19,411 nucleotides of DNA from Planctomycetota bacterium (GCA_016872875.1 VGYW01000117.1:1-19411), one strand, 5' to 3'. Numbered from the stretch's first letter, positions 6,968 through 14,713 are shown. A program made the numbers and translations. The notes: generated by a model from the letters alone, not told the origin.

Positions 6968-7447
6968 GTGAAGCACATCATCTCGGCCCTCGTGCAGAAC
7001 GAGACGGGCGTGCTCGCCCACATCTCCGGCCTGTTCGCCGGCAGGGGCTTCAACATTGACAGCTTGGCCGTCGGGGAGACCGAGGACCCAGCCGTCTCGC
7101 GCATGACCATCGTCGTCGAGGGGGACGAGCAAATCCTCGAACAGGTCGTCAAGCAGCTCCGCAAGGTCATCACCGTCCTCAAAGTCCAGGACTTTTCTGG
7201 CCGCGACTACGTCGAGCGCGACCTCATGCTCATCAAGGTCAACGCGCCCGCCGGGCGCCGCAGCGAGATCATCGAGCTCGTCACACTCTTCCGCGGCCGG
7301 GTGGTGGACGTCGGGCCTAGCGAGCTGATGATCGAGCTCAGCGGCCCGGAGAAGAAGCTCGAAGCCTTCATCGGGCTCCTGCGCCCCTTCGGCATCAAGG
7401 AGCTCTGCCGCACGGGGCGCGTCGCGCTCGCTCGCGGCGCGCGCTGA
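6968..7447 (+). CDS. ilvN: Acetolactate synthase small (regulatory) subunit
   Basis: A 159-residue IlvN/IlvH protein. GTG 6968 is chosen because GAGGAGG (6953-6959) sits 8 nt upstream and the conserved N-terminus begins immediately (KHIISALVQNETGVLAHISG). The ACT domain covers about residues 1-75, with the valine-binding pattern N11-x2-G14 and GRGFNIDSLAVG (25-36); the C-terminal regulatory-subunit domain follows (about 80-155, with FRGRVVDVG and RPFGIKELCRTG). The protein would bind valine or other effectors and control the catalytic subunit IlvB in branched-chain amino-acid synthesis in the cytoplasm. No ilvB or ilvC lies beside it, so the gene is separated from its usual partners. The length is typical for the family. 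It is followed after 12 bp by an unknown membrane protein in the same operon. Confidence 0.95.
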   Translation: MKHIISALVQNETGVLAHISGLFAGRGFNIDSLAVGETEDPAVSRMTIVVEGDEQILEQVVKQLRKVITVLKVQDFSGRDYVERDLMLIKVNAPAGRRSEIIELVTLFRGRVVDVGPSELMIELSGPEKKLEAFIGLLRPFGIKELCRTGRVALARGAR

Positions 7448-7459
7448 AAGGAGGCAAGG

Positions 7460-8551
7460 ATGAGTGGCCCGGACGCGCGCGCACCCAACGGCCCCGAGGC
7501 GGCCCCCCCGCCGCTCGTGCCGCCGCCCATGCTCGCGCAGGCGCCCAGCCCGCGCGCTCCCCGGCGCCTGAGCGCCCAGCAGCAGAAGCTCACCCTCTAC
7601 GCCGGGGCCGCGCTCGTCGTCCTCATCGTCATCGTCCTGCTCTTCACCTCTCCGCAGCGCCAACCCCTCGAGCTTGTGCCGAGGGGCCAGACCCTCATCC
7701 AGGTGCAGGTGGTGGACGTCCGCCGCTTCATCGAGAGCCCCGTCTACCAGGCGCTTGCCGCGGCCGGCCCACAGGTCCTCGCGGCGTTCTTCGACGCGGA
7801 GCGGAAGCTCGACCTCAGCCTCAAGACCGACGTCGCCACCGTCGTCCGCACCGACGACAGCACGATCCTCGTCGGCCGCTTCCGCCCAGGCCAGTTGCGC
7901 GACTCCTTCGAGGAGAAGCTCGATCTGCTCAGCGCCGCACGCAAGCCGCCGGGCAAGCTGGAACTCCACGAGGAGCAGGTGGGCCGCTACACCTACTTCT
8001 ACTGCCAGCAGGAGGGCGTCAACGTCGCCTTCGCCACGGTCGGCTCCGGCCTCGCCTGCTACGGCGACCGCTGGGGCGTGCGCCGCTTCCTCAAGGGCCG
8101 CGCCGGCTACCGCGGCAACGCGCTCGACGACGACCTCCTGGCCGCGGCCCACTCGCCGGCCCTCGCCCGCCGCGCGTTCCTCTACCGCCTCGAGAAGCCC
8201 GACGGCCTCTTCGTCGGCTCGAAGCTCAAGGAGGTGCTTGGCCAGGCCGGCGAGGGGGTCAGCGCCGCCTTCTTCGCACTCGCCACGGCCGGCCGCAACG
8301 TCGAGCTCGCCATCCGCCTCGTCGCCCGCGACGCCAAGGCCGCCGAGCGGCTCGAGCTCCAGCTCCTCAAGGCCAGCACCCAGGTCGCCCTCCGCCGCGT
8401 CCTCGGCGCCGACGCCCCGCCGCGCGTGGCCCTGGCCAACAAAATCGTCACCCTCGAGAGCACCGTGCCCATTGACGAGCTCGACGAGATCATCGAGCGC
8501 GACAAGAAGGGCGAGGGGCCGAATCTGATCCTTGCCTTGATCTCGAGCTAG
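7460..8551 (+). CDS. Unknown membrane-anchored protein
   Basis: A 363-residue protein that I do not recognise. It begins 12 bp after ilvN with a perfect ribosome binding site (AAAGGAGG, about 7447-7454), so the two are almost certainly co-transcribed. Residues 1-40 are a Pro/Ala-rich cytoplasmic tail; one membrane helix follows (about 45-62, TLYAGAALVVLIVIVLLF). The remaining 300 residues would face the outside: an alpha/beta mix with phrases such as VQVVDVRRFIESPVYQAL and VAFATVGSGLACYGDRWG. The layout resembles the DUF3352-like proteins that compare a calculated value with a stored one, but the resemblance is too weak to name. No catalytic motif, cysteine pair or repeat is evident. The ilvN link is probably positional rather than functional. 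Confidence 0.85.
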   Translation: MSGPDARAPNGPEAAPPPLVPPPMLAQAPSPRAPRRLSAQQQKLTLYAGAALVVLIVIVLLFTSPQRQPLELVPRGQTLIQVQVVDVRRFIESPVYQALAAAGPQVLAAFFDAERKLDLSLKTDVATVVRTDDSTILVGRFRPGQLRDSFEEKLDLLSAARKPPGKLELHEEQVGRYTYFYCQQEGVNVAFATVGSGLACYGDRWGVRRFLKGRAGYRGNALDDDLLAAAHSPALARRAFLYRLEKPDGLFVGSKLKEVLGQAGEGVSAAFFALATAGRNVELAIRLVARDAKAAERLELQLLKASTQVALRRVLGADAPPRVALANKIVTLESTVPIDELDEIIERDKKGEGPNLILALISS

Positions 8552-8560
8552 CCACATGGC

Positions 8561-8662
8561 CCCCAATCGTCCTCGTCCCTCGTCCTCGTCCCTCGTCCTC
8601 GATCCTCTTCCCTCGCGGGGAGAAGAGTCGAGGACGAGGACGAGGGACGAGGACGATTGGGG
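8561..8662. repeat. GTCCTC-family palindromic element, copy 3 (perfect 31-bp arms)
   Basis: The best-preserved member of the family. The left arm 8561-8591 and right arm 8632-8662 are perfect 31-bp reverse complements, beginning CCCCAATCGTCCTCGTCCCT and ending GACGAGGACGATTGGGG. Both arms are built from 6-7 bp units of the form CGTCCT(C) / GAGGACG; the left arm has one extra unit. The centre reads CTTCCCTCGCGGGGAGAAGAG. It starts 9 nt after the stop of the upstream gene and ends 28 nt before the protease start. As RNA it would form a very stable hairpin, but with no U-tract. Confidence 0.9.
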
Positions 8663-8690
8663 AGAGCGCCTTGAAGAAAGGCTGAGATAG

Positions 8691-10022
8691 ATGCCCGACG
8701 GCCAACCCCCAACAACCGCTGGCCAGGACGCAAAGGGCGGCCCGGCTTCGCACCCCGTGCCCCAGCACCTCCCCTTCCTCACCCTCGTCCTCCTTCTCCT
8801 CCTCGCGCTCCAGTTCTTCCACACCCAGGTGCGCTCCTGGGTCTCGGGCCGCTACCGCGCCCTGGCCACCTTCGGCCGCGCTCTCGACGTCTGCCTCGAA
8901 GAATACGTCGAGCCGCGCCCCGCGCCTGAGCTCGTCCAGGCCGCCATCCAGGGGATGGTTGACGGCCTCAAGGACCGCCACAGCGCCTTCCTCCCACCCT
9001 TCGTCCACCGCCGCCTCCAGGAGCGCGAGACCGACCACTACGCCGGACTCGGCATCGCAATCTCCGTCACAAAGGACGAAAAGCTCGCCATCAACCAGGT
9101 CTTCGACGCCTCCCCCGCCGCTCTCGCCGGCCTGCGGCCCGGCGACATCATCCTCTACGCCCTCGACCACGACCCCGACAACCTCAAGGAGCCCGTCAAG
9201 CACGACTTCACCGGCGTCAAGAACCCCGCCTGGGCCTCCAACATCCTCCGCGGCGAGAAGGGCAGCAAAGTCACACTCGGCATCCGCCGAAAGACCGGGC
9301 CGCCCGCCAAGGCCAACGACGCCAAGGACGAGGACTTCGAGGTCACACTCACCCGCGGCGAGGTGCGCCGCCCCGTCGTCGAGACACGCCTCCTCGACGG
9401 CGACATCGGCTACCTCAGCCTCGACGACTTCCCCGACGACGCGGCGGGGAAGGTCCGCGACGGCATCGCCGGCCTCCGCGCCAAAGGCGCTCGCGCACTC
9501 GTCCTCGACCTGCGCGACAACGATGGCGGCTTCCTCGACGAAGCCGTCCGCATCGCCGACCTCTTCATCCCCGACGGCACCATCATCTCCACCCAGAACC
9601 GCTGCCCCGACGAGAACCACGTCTACCACGCCACCAAGGGCGGCCCCGCCGAAGACCTCCCCATGGCCGTCCTCGTCAACGCCCACAGCGCCAGCGCCGC
9701 CGAAGTCCTCGCCGGCGCACTCCAGGACCACGGCCGCGCCAAGCTCGTCGGCCTCAAAACCTACGGCAAGGGCGCCGTCTCCAAGCGCTTCCCCCTCGGC
9801 GACGGCTCCGGCATCCTCCTGAGCACGGGCAGATACATCCTCCCCAAGGGCCGCTCAATCGAAGGCTCGGGCCTCGAGCCCGACCTCCTCGTCCAGCCCC
9901 TCACGCGCGAGGAGCGCGACAAGCTCGACCTCCCCCCCGGCACCCGTCCGCCCGACCCGCAGCTCGACGCCGCCGCCAAGCTCCTCCGCGAGCGCCTCGC
10001 CGCCGCACTCAAAGGCTCGTGA
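8691..10022 (+). CDS. S41-family carboxy-terminal processing protease (CtpA-like)
   Basis: A 443-residue serine protease. A short cytoplasmic tail and one uncleaved membrane helix (about 28-43, PFLTLVLLLLLALQFF) anchor it with the catalytic part outside. A helical segment (DRHSAFLPP near 95-105, the family's D.hS.yl.p motif) precedes a PDZ domain (about 115-220, with AGLGIAISV and AGLRPGDIILYAL). The protease core follows: GYLSLDDF, ARALVLDLRDNDGG, then NAHSASAAEVLAGALQDHG with nucleophile Ser335 and TYGKG with general base Lys360. The 25-residue Ser-Lys spacing equals that of E. coli Tsp (S430/K455). The family trims or degrades envelope proteins from the C-terminus. ATG 8691 follows GAAAGG (8676-8681). 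The length is normal for CtpA. Which substrate it cleaves is not visible. Confidence 0.93.
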   Translation: MPDGQPPTTAGQDAKGGPASHPVPQHLPFLTLVLLLLLALQFFHTQVRSWVSGRYRALATFGRALDVCLEEYVEPRPAPELVQAAIQGMVDGLKDRHSAFLPPFVHRRLQERETDHYAGLGIAISVTKDEKLAINQVFDASPAALAGLRPGDIILYALDHDPDNLKEPVKHDFTGVKNPAWASNILRGEKGSKVTLGIRRKTGPPAKANDAKDEDFEVTLTRGEVRRPVVETRLLDGDIGYLSLDDFPDDAAGKVRDGIAGLRAKGARALVLDLRDNDGGFLDEAVRIADLFIPDGTIISTQNRCPDENHVYHATKGGPAEDLPMAVLVNAHSASAAEVLAGALQDHGRAKLVGLKTYGKGAVSKRFPLGDGSGILLSTGRYILPKGRSIEGSGLEPDLLVQPLTREERDKLDLPPGTRPPDPQLDAAAKLLRERLAAALKGS

Positions 10023-10037
10023 ACCACGGAGGGCGCG

Positions 10038-10394
10038 ATGGCCACACAGGACGTGGCCGAAGCCAGCCTCGCAGCCCTCGCCGTCCTCATCCGCCGCTGG
10101 GCCAACTCCGCCATCCTCGGGCGCTTCTGGCCCGCCATCCAGCCCCTCTGCCGCAAGTGCCCAGGGTCGCCGAAAGGGACCACAGGGACCCCAGCCATGA
10201 GGGCTTGGCCGCACCACCGCGGCCCGAGCACGTTCTTCGGCCTCGCCCTTCGGTCCCTGTGGTCCTTGTGGTCCCGGTGGTCCCTTTCCTCCCAGGCACT
10301 TGGGTGTCACACCTTTACTTCTGGATCATCGGCTGCTGCCGGGTATGCCTTGGCGCAGGCGCGGCGGAAGCGGGCGTACTTGTCGTCGAAGTAG
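10038..10394 (+). pseudogene. Small ORF, 3' half formed by a palindromic repeat
   Basis: A 118-codon frame begins 15 bp after the protease stop with a good ribosome binding site (GGAGGG, 10028-10033). The first 40 codons use the same C-ending codons as the protease gene and give a plausible helical start (MATQDVAEASLAALAVLIRR) ending LCRKC. From about codon 40 onwards the frame runs into the GGGACCACA-type repeat (giving SLWSLWSRWSL) and then antisense into the end of the sugar-kinase gene. The likely reading is a real small gene, co-transcribed with the protease, whose 3' part was replaced by repeat insertion. No family is recognised. It may still be translated as a short protein with a junk tail. 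Confidence 0.4.
10154..10303. repeat. GGGACCACA-type palindromic element
   Basis: A 150-bp imperfect inverted repeat. The outer ends CAAGTGCCCAGGG (10154-10166) and CCCAGGCACTTG (about 10292-10303) match, as do the inner arms AAAGGGACCACAGGGACC (10173-10190) and the GGTCCCTGTGGTCC units of 10252-10287. The arms are built from 9-bp GGGACCACA-like units, of which the right arm has more. The central 60 bp are unrelated to the arms. The element fills the space between the small ORF at 10038 and the stop codon of the convergent sugar kinase (10307-10309). Confidence 0.8.
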
Positions 10395-11788
10395 GAGCGG
10401 AGGCGGACACGCGGCTCGATGGTGCGCTCGAAGCGGACCATGCGGGCAACGGCCTCGCCGAGCGAGCCAAAGGCGGAGGCGGCGGCCAGGAGGGCCGCCC
10501 CTTTCGCAGAGTGGGCGTCGGCTGCGACGCGCAGCGGGCGGTTCAGGACGGTGGCCCTGAGGTGCAGCCAGACGGCGCTGGCCGCGGCGCCGCCCGAGGC
10601 GTGGAGGGGGCCAGCGATGGGCGCGCCGAGGCCCGCCATGATCTCCAAGCCCCAGCGCTCGACGAACGCCACGGCCTCCAGGCAGGCGGCGTAGAGCTCG
10701 GCGCGGCTCGACGGCTTGCCCTTCACGAATCCCCTGGCGGCGGGGTCCACGAAGGGGAACCGCTCGCCGCGGCGCGCGAGCGGATAGAGGATGAGCTTGT
10801 TCGGGAGGTGGCCGGCCACCTGGGCGTCGAGCGCCGCGAGGTTCCTGCCTTTGAAGCGGACCTCGATGCACTCGCCGCCGACGTTCGAGGCCGCGCCCGG
10901 CAGCCAGTAGCCCTCGGGGTGCGCGTGCGAGTAGACGCGCCCCAGCGGGTCGCGGAGGAGTCTGTCGCTGACGCCGCGGAGGACGAGGGTGGTGCCGAGG
11001 GTGGAGCACCACTGCCCCACCCGGCAGGCGCCGGAGGCAAGGAAGCCGGCCGTGCCGTCCGTGGCGCCCGCCACGACGATTGCGGCGCGCGAAAGCCCCG
11101 TGGCGTCGGCGGCCTGGGTGGTCACGTGGCCGATCGGCTCGCCTGGGCGCACGATGTCGGGCAGCTTGGCCAGCGGGATGCCGAGGTCGCCGAAGAACGC
11201 CGGCCAGCGGCCGTCCACGAGGTCGTAGCCGGTCTTCAGCGCGTTCGAGGTGTCGCTGACGTGGTAGCGCCCGGTGAGGCGCCCGACGACGAAGTCGGCT
11301 GCGTGGCAGATTCTCGCGGCGGCTTCGAGCCTTCGCGGCCTGTGGCGCGCGAGCCAGAGAATCTTGGGGAGCGCGAAGCTGGCGGAGAAGCGCGCCCCGA
11401 GCTTCTCGGTGAGCAGGCGGCCGGCGTCGTTGCACGCCTCGGCCTCCTCGGCGGCGCGGCCGTCGCTGTACATGATGGCCGGCAGGAGCGGCCGTCCCGC
11501 GGCGTCAACGAGGAGCACGGTGCCCGAGGTGGAGGTGGCGGCGATGCGTCCGAGCGCCTCGCGCGGGTGGCCGGCGGCGCGTGCCTGGTCGGTGGCGGCC
11601 CTGAGTGCCTTCACGGCGGCGCTCCACCAGTCCCCGGGGCGTTGTTCGTGCCAGCCGGGCCGCGGCTCCGTGGCGGGGTGCGCGAAGGGGGCGCTCGCCT
11701 CGCCCGCCACGCGCCCCTCGGCGTCGCACGCCACGGCGCGCGCGCCCTGGGTGCCCACGTCAAGCCCAACAAAAAGCTCGCCGCTCAA
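10307..11788 (-). CDS. FGGY-family sugar kinase (ribulokinase/xylulokinase-like)
   Basis: A 493-residue ATP-dependent sugar kinase, full length for the family. TTG 11788 is chosen because GGGAGAG lies just upstream and the phosphate-binding strand follows at once (LFVGLDVGTQGARAV). Other landmarks are STSGTVLLVD, MYSDGRA, the catalytic Asp244 in AGATDGTAGF, CSTLGTT, and the C-terminal GGAAASAVWLHLRA ATP-site segment. STSGTVLLVD with YSDGRA is closer to the D-ribulose kinase / plant XK1-like branch of FGGY than to XylB, so D-ribulose or a related ketose is a reasonable guess. It starts 14 bp after xylB and must be co-transcribed with it. The rare TTG start may lower its translation relative to xylB. 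Cytoplasmic. Confidence 0.88.
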   Translation of the reverse strand: MSGELFVGLDVGTQGARAVACDAEGRVAGEASAPFAHPATEPRPGWHEQRPGDWWSAAVKALRAATDQARAAGHPREALGRIAATSTSGTVLLVDAAGRPLLPAIMYSDGRAAEEAEACNDAGRLLTEKLGARFSASFALPKILWLARHRPRRLEAAARICHAADFVVGRLTGRYHVSDTSNALKTGYDLVDGRWPAFFGDLGIPLAKLPDIVRPGEPIGHVTTQAADATGLSRAAIVVAGATDGTAGFLASGACRVGQWCSTLGTTLVLRGVSDRLLRDPLGRVYSHAHPEGYWLPGAASNVGGECIEVRFKGRNLAALDAQVAGHLPNKLILYPLARRGERFPFVDPAARGFVKGKPSSRAELYAACLEAVAFVERWGLEIMAGLGAPIAGPLHASGGAAASAVWLHLRATVLNRPLRVAADAHSAKGAALLAAASAFGSLGEAVARMVRFERTIEPRVRLRSYFDDKYARFRRACAKAYPAAADDPEVKV

Positions 11789-11802
11789 GGCGTCTCTCCC
11801 GG

Positions 11803-13302
11803 CTACGGGCCGCCCAACTGGCGATATGCGTCCCGGAACAGCGGATAGAGCGTTCGGAAGAAGGCGTAGCGCTCGGCATAGCGGGCCACGTTCTGCGCGA
11901 TCGGCTCGACCGCGTTCCCCACGCGCGCCACGAGCGCCGCGGCCTGGGCGATGTCGGGGAAGACGCCCGTGCCGACGCCTGCCAGAATCGCGGCGCCGCA
12001 CGCGGCAGGTTCGGCCACCTCCACGGGGGCGAGCGGCGTGGCGAACACGTCGGCCTGTATCTGCCGCCACACCGCGCTCCTGGCCCCGCCGCCCGCTGCG
12101 AGAATCCGCTGCGCGCTCACCCCAATCGAGCGGAAGATTTCCAAGGAGTCGCGCAGGGCGAACGCCACGCCCTCCATGACCGCGCGGACGATGTGGCTGC
12201 GTTCGTGGCGGAGCGCGAGGCCGAAGAAGACCGCGCGCGCGCGGGCGTCCATGTGCGGTGTCCGCTCCCCGAGCAGATAGGGGAGGAAGGCCAGGCCCTC
12301 GGCGCCCGGCTCGCAATGGGCCGCTTCCTCGGAGAGCTGCGCGTAGTCCAGCCCCAGGCCCCCGAACACCTGGTCGCGGAGCCAGCGGAGGCACAGCCCT
12401 GCGCTGAGTATTGCGCCCATGATGAACCAGCGCCCCGGCGCCGCGTGGCAGAAGGTGTGGGTGCGGAGCTGCGGGTCGTAGGATGGGGCCTCCAATGGGG
12501 TGAAGAGCTGGCCGCCGGTGCCGATAGTCGCGAGCAGCGTGCCGGGCTCGATGACGCCGTTACCGACGGCGCTGACCGGCTGGTCGCCGCCACCTGCCAC
12601 GACCGGGGTGTGGAGGGCCAGGCCGGTGTCGCGCGCCGCGTGGCGTGTCACCGCGCCGCAGACCTCGTGGGACTCGTGGACGCGGGGCAGGAGGTCCGGG
12701 CGCACCCCTACGGCGCGGGCCATCTCGTCCGACCAGCGGCGGCCGGCAACGTCGAAGAGTAGCGTGCTGGCAGCGTCGGTGACGTCGGTGCCCACCTGGC
12801 GGGTGAGCCGCAGGCGGATGTAGTCCTTCGGCAGCAGGAGTGCCGCCGTGCGGTTGAGGGTGTCAGGCTCGCGGCGCAGGAGCCAGCGGACCGTGGCGGC
12901 CATGAATCCCGCGGCGAGCGGGTTGGCCGTGAGGCGCGCCAGGCGGTCGCGCCCCAGCTCGGCCACAAGCTCATCCACCTCGGCGGCGCTGCGGCCGTCC
13001 GCCCAGATTATCGCGGGCCGCACCGCCAGCCCCTCGCGGTCTATGCACACCGTGCCGTGCATCTGGCCGGAGAGGCCGACGCCCGCGATCTCTTCTGGCG
13101 CCACGCGAGCGGCCGCGATGGCCTCCTGGGTGGTCTGGCAGGTGGCGCGCCACCAGGCGGCTGGCTCCTGCTCGGCCCAGCCCACGCGCGGCGTGAGGAT
13201 GGGATACTCCGCCTGGGCCACCGAGCGGATGCGCCCGGCGTCGTCCAGCACCACGCTCTTCACGCTCTGAGTTCCGAGGTCAATGCCCAGCAGACATGGC
13301 AT
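11803..13302 (-). CDS. xylB: Xylulokinase
   Basis: A 499-residue FGGY kinase that phosphorylates D-xylulose to feed the pentose phosphate pathway. ATG 13302 is preceded by AGGAG at 7 nt. The sequence opens with LLGIDLGTQSVKSVV and has the xylulokinase signature GLSGQMHG, followed by IWADGRS, the catalytic Asp240 in AGGGDQPVSAVGNG, GTGGQLFTP and the C-terminal LAAGGGARSAVWRQI. All family landmarks are present and the length is normal. It is the first gene of a two-kinase operon; no xylose isomerase or transporter lies nearby, so in this organism it may act on a ketose supplied from elsewhere. Confidence 0.93.
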   Translation of the reverse strand: MPCLLGIDLGTQSVKSVVLDDAGRIRSVAQAEYPILTPRVGWAEQEPAAWWRATCQTTQEAIAAARVAPEEIAGVGLSGQMHGTVCIDREGLAVRPAIIWADGRSAAEVDELVAELGRDRLARLTANPLAAGFMAATVRWLLRREPDTLNRTAALLLPKDYIRLRLTRQVGTDVTDAASTLLFDVAGRRWSDEMARAVGVRPDLLPRVHESHEVCGAVTRHAARDTGLALHTPVVAGGGDQPVSAVGNGVIEPGTLLATIGTGGQLFTPLEAPSYDPQLRTHTFCHAAPGRWFIMGAILSAGLCLRWLRDQVFGGLGLDYAQLSEEAAHCEPGAEGLAFLPYLLGERTPHMDARARAVFFGLALRHERSHIVRAVMEGVAFALRDSLEIFRSIGVSAQRILAAGGGARSAVWRQIQADVFATPLAPVEVAEPAACGAAILAGVGTGVFPDIAQAAALVARVGNAVEPIAQNVARYAERYAFFRTLYPLFRDAYRQLGGP

Positions 13303-13331
13303 AGAAGGCTCCTGCTCACGGCGGCGCCGTT

Positions 13332-13360
13332 ACGGTACTACAGTGAGGCGGGAGGATCAA
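13332..13360 (-). promoter_or_regulatory. Possible xylB promoter
   Basis: On the minus strand TTGATC (13355-13360), a 17-bp spacer and TACCGT (13332-13337) lie in the 62-bp gap before xylB. The -35 is good but the -10 matches only 3 of 6 positions. A start near 13325 would give a leader of about 25 nt that contains the AGGAG site. Confidence 0.35.
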
Positions 13361-13364
13361 GGGG

Positions 13365-14105
13365 CTATGGCATGCGCCTGATGCGGACCTCGATGGCCTT
13401 CTCGCCCTCGAGGAGCTTGGCCAACTGGGCGGCGTCGGTCTTGCCGAAGTGGTAGGGATAGAGAATCCTGGGGCGGAATGCCTTCGCCGCCTCCGCCACC
13501 ATCTCGGGGGTCATCGTGTAGGGGAGGTTCATGGGGAGGAAGGCAATGGCGACGTCCTTCAGAGCCTTCATTTCGGGGACGTTCTCGGTGTCGCCGGCGA
13601 CGTAGACGCGGGTCTCGCCGAACGCGATGACGTAGCCGTTCCCCTCGCCTTTCGGGTGGAAGGGCTGGCCGGTGGGGCGCTTGTGGGCGACGTTGTAGGC
13701 GGGCACGGCCTCGATCTTGAGGCCCGCCACGGTCTTGACGTCGCCGTTCCTCATCACGACGCCGCCCTTTGCCGACGCGGCGCACTTCTCTGTGAGGATG
13801 AGCGTGGTCCCCTCCTTGCGAATGGCCGCGATGGCCGCGGGGTCAAGGTGGTCGCCGTGCTCGTGGGTCACGAGGATGACGTCGGCCTTCGGCATCTTCG
13901 CGTAGTCTGCCTCCGCCGACACAGGGTCCACGTGGATGATCGTCTCGCCCAGCGCGAACATCAGGCTGGCGTGGCCGACGAAAGTGATCCTCAGTTCCCC
14001 CGCGGAGGTCTTGACGGTGTCGGTCTCGAGCATCTCAGGACTCCTCGGTGCTTGTGCGGCGGCGGCGATGAGGGGGATTGCCCACAAGACACACCACCTT
14101 CTCAT
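13365..14105 (-). CDS. Metallo-beta-lactamase-fold hydrolase (UlaG/UPF0173-like), probably exported
   Basis: A 246-residue zinc hydrolase. Landmarks: VGHASLMF near 43-50, the metal motif THEHGDHLD with H81, H83, D85 and H86, a further Asp172 in AGDTE, and His219 in YPYHFG near the end. This set matches the UlaG / UPF0173 branch of the fold. With ATG 14105 the protein starts with a signal-peptide-like MRRWCVLWAIPLIAAAAQA and has AGGAGA upstream, but it then overlaps mocA by 71 bp. A second ATG at 14033 (Met25) has GAGGAG at 7 nt and begins 1 nt after the mocA stop, and would give a cytosolic form. The upstream start is favoured by the signal peptide, which closely resembles that of the DUF1080 protein at 18584. 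The substrate is unknown. It is the last gene of the molybdenum operon, perhaps only by position. Confidence 0.87.
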   Translation of the reverse strand: MRRWCVLWAIPLIAAAAQAPRSPEMLETDTVKTSAGELRITFVGHASLMFALGETIIHVDPVSAEADYAKMPKADVILVTHEHGDHLDPAAIAAIRKEGTTLILTEKCAASAKGGVVMRNGDVKTVAGLKIEAVPAYNVAHKRPTGQPFHPKGEGNGYVIAFGETRVYVAGDTENVPEMKALKDVAIAFLPMNLPYTMTPEMVAEAAKAFRPRILYPYHFGKTDAAQLAKLLEGEKAIEVRIRRMP

Positions 14106-14706
14106 GGCTCTTCTCCTGGCGTTCCTGGAACCGTGCGGCCGCTTGAGTGTAGTCCGAAGGCACGTCCACGTCGTCGAGCACGGCCGGCTCCGCGGCGACC
14201 TCGAGCACCGCGTCGGGGTGCGCCTGGAGGAGGCCGCGAAGGCCCACGCCGTCGTGGCGGCTCACAACCTCATCGTGATAGCGCGCCGCGATGAGGACCG
14301 GATGGCCGCGCCGGCCGCGATGGGCGGGCACCACAATGGCGCTGCCCGAGGCGCGGAAGGCCCGCACCAGCTCCGCGACGGCCCCCGCCGTGAGGCCCGG
14401 CTGGTCGCCGAGGACGACGAGCGCGGCCTCGCAGCCCTGCGGCAGGGCGCGCAGCCCGCAGCGCACCGACCCGAGCATCTCCCCGTCAGGGTCCGGGTTG
14501 GTCACGAAGCGGACCGCGCGGCCCGCGAGGGCCTCGGCGATCTCTTGCCCATCCTTGCCCACGACCACCACCGCGTCGTCCACCGGCCCGGCGAGGACCG
14601 CGTCCGCCACCCGGGCGATCATCGGCCTGCCGCCGATGGGCAGGAGGAGCTTCTGGGCGCCCATCCGGCGCGACCGGCCTGCGGCCAGGACGATGGCGGT
14701 GATCAT
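14035..14706 (-). CDS. mocA: Molybdenum cofactor cytidylyltransferase-like nucleotidyltransferase (MocA family)
   Basis: A 223-residue protein of the MobA/MocA NTP-transferase family. It opens with the signature AIVLAAGRSRRMGAQKLLLP (residues 4-23), which binds the nucleotide, and continues with GDQPGLTAGAV, the metal-site region, and VPAHRGRRGHPVLI. RRGHPV and placement beside XdhC and a hydroxylase point to MocA (CTP:molybdopterin) rather than MobA (GTP); this makes molybdopterin cytosine dinucleotide, the cofactor used by this enzyme class. ATG 14706 lies 7 bp after the xdhC stop; no strong Shine-Dalgarno site is visible, so translation may be coupled. The natural end seems to be near DVDVPSDYTQAAARF; a basic tail of about 20 residues after it is encoded over the start of the downstream hydrolase gene. 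Confidence 0.88.
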   Translation of the reverse strand: MITAIVLAAGRSRRMGAQKLLLPIGGRPMIARVADAVLAGPVDDAVVVVGKDGQEIAEALAGRAVRFVTNPDPDGEMLGSVRCGLRALPQGCEAALVVLGDQPGLTAGAVAELVRAFRASGSAIVVPAHRGRRGHPVLIAARYHDEVVSRHDGVGLRGLLQAHPDAVLEVAAEPAVLDDVDVPSDYTQAAARFQERQEKSHEKVVCLVGNPPHRRRRTSTEES

Positions 14707-14713
14707 GGCTGAC

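Noticed and set aside
8561..8662. Palindromic elements as ordinary Rho-independent terminators
   Set aside because: The stems are far longer than usual and none is followed by a T-tract; termination remains possible but is not shown by the sequence.
6335..8824. Long minus-strand open frame across ilvN and the membrane protein gene
   Set aside because: It crosses several real genes and two palindromic elements and encodes an Ala/Glu/Leu-rich sequence with no family pattern.
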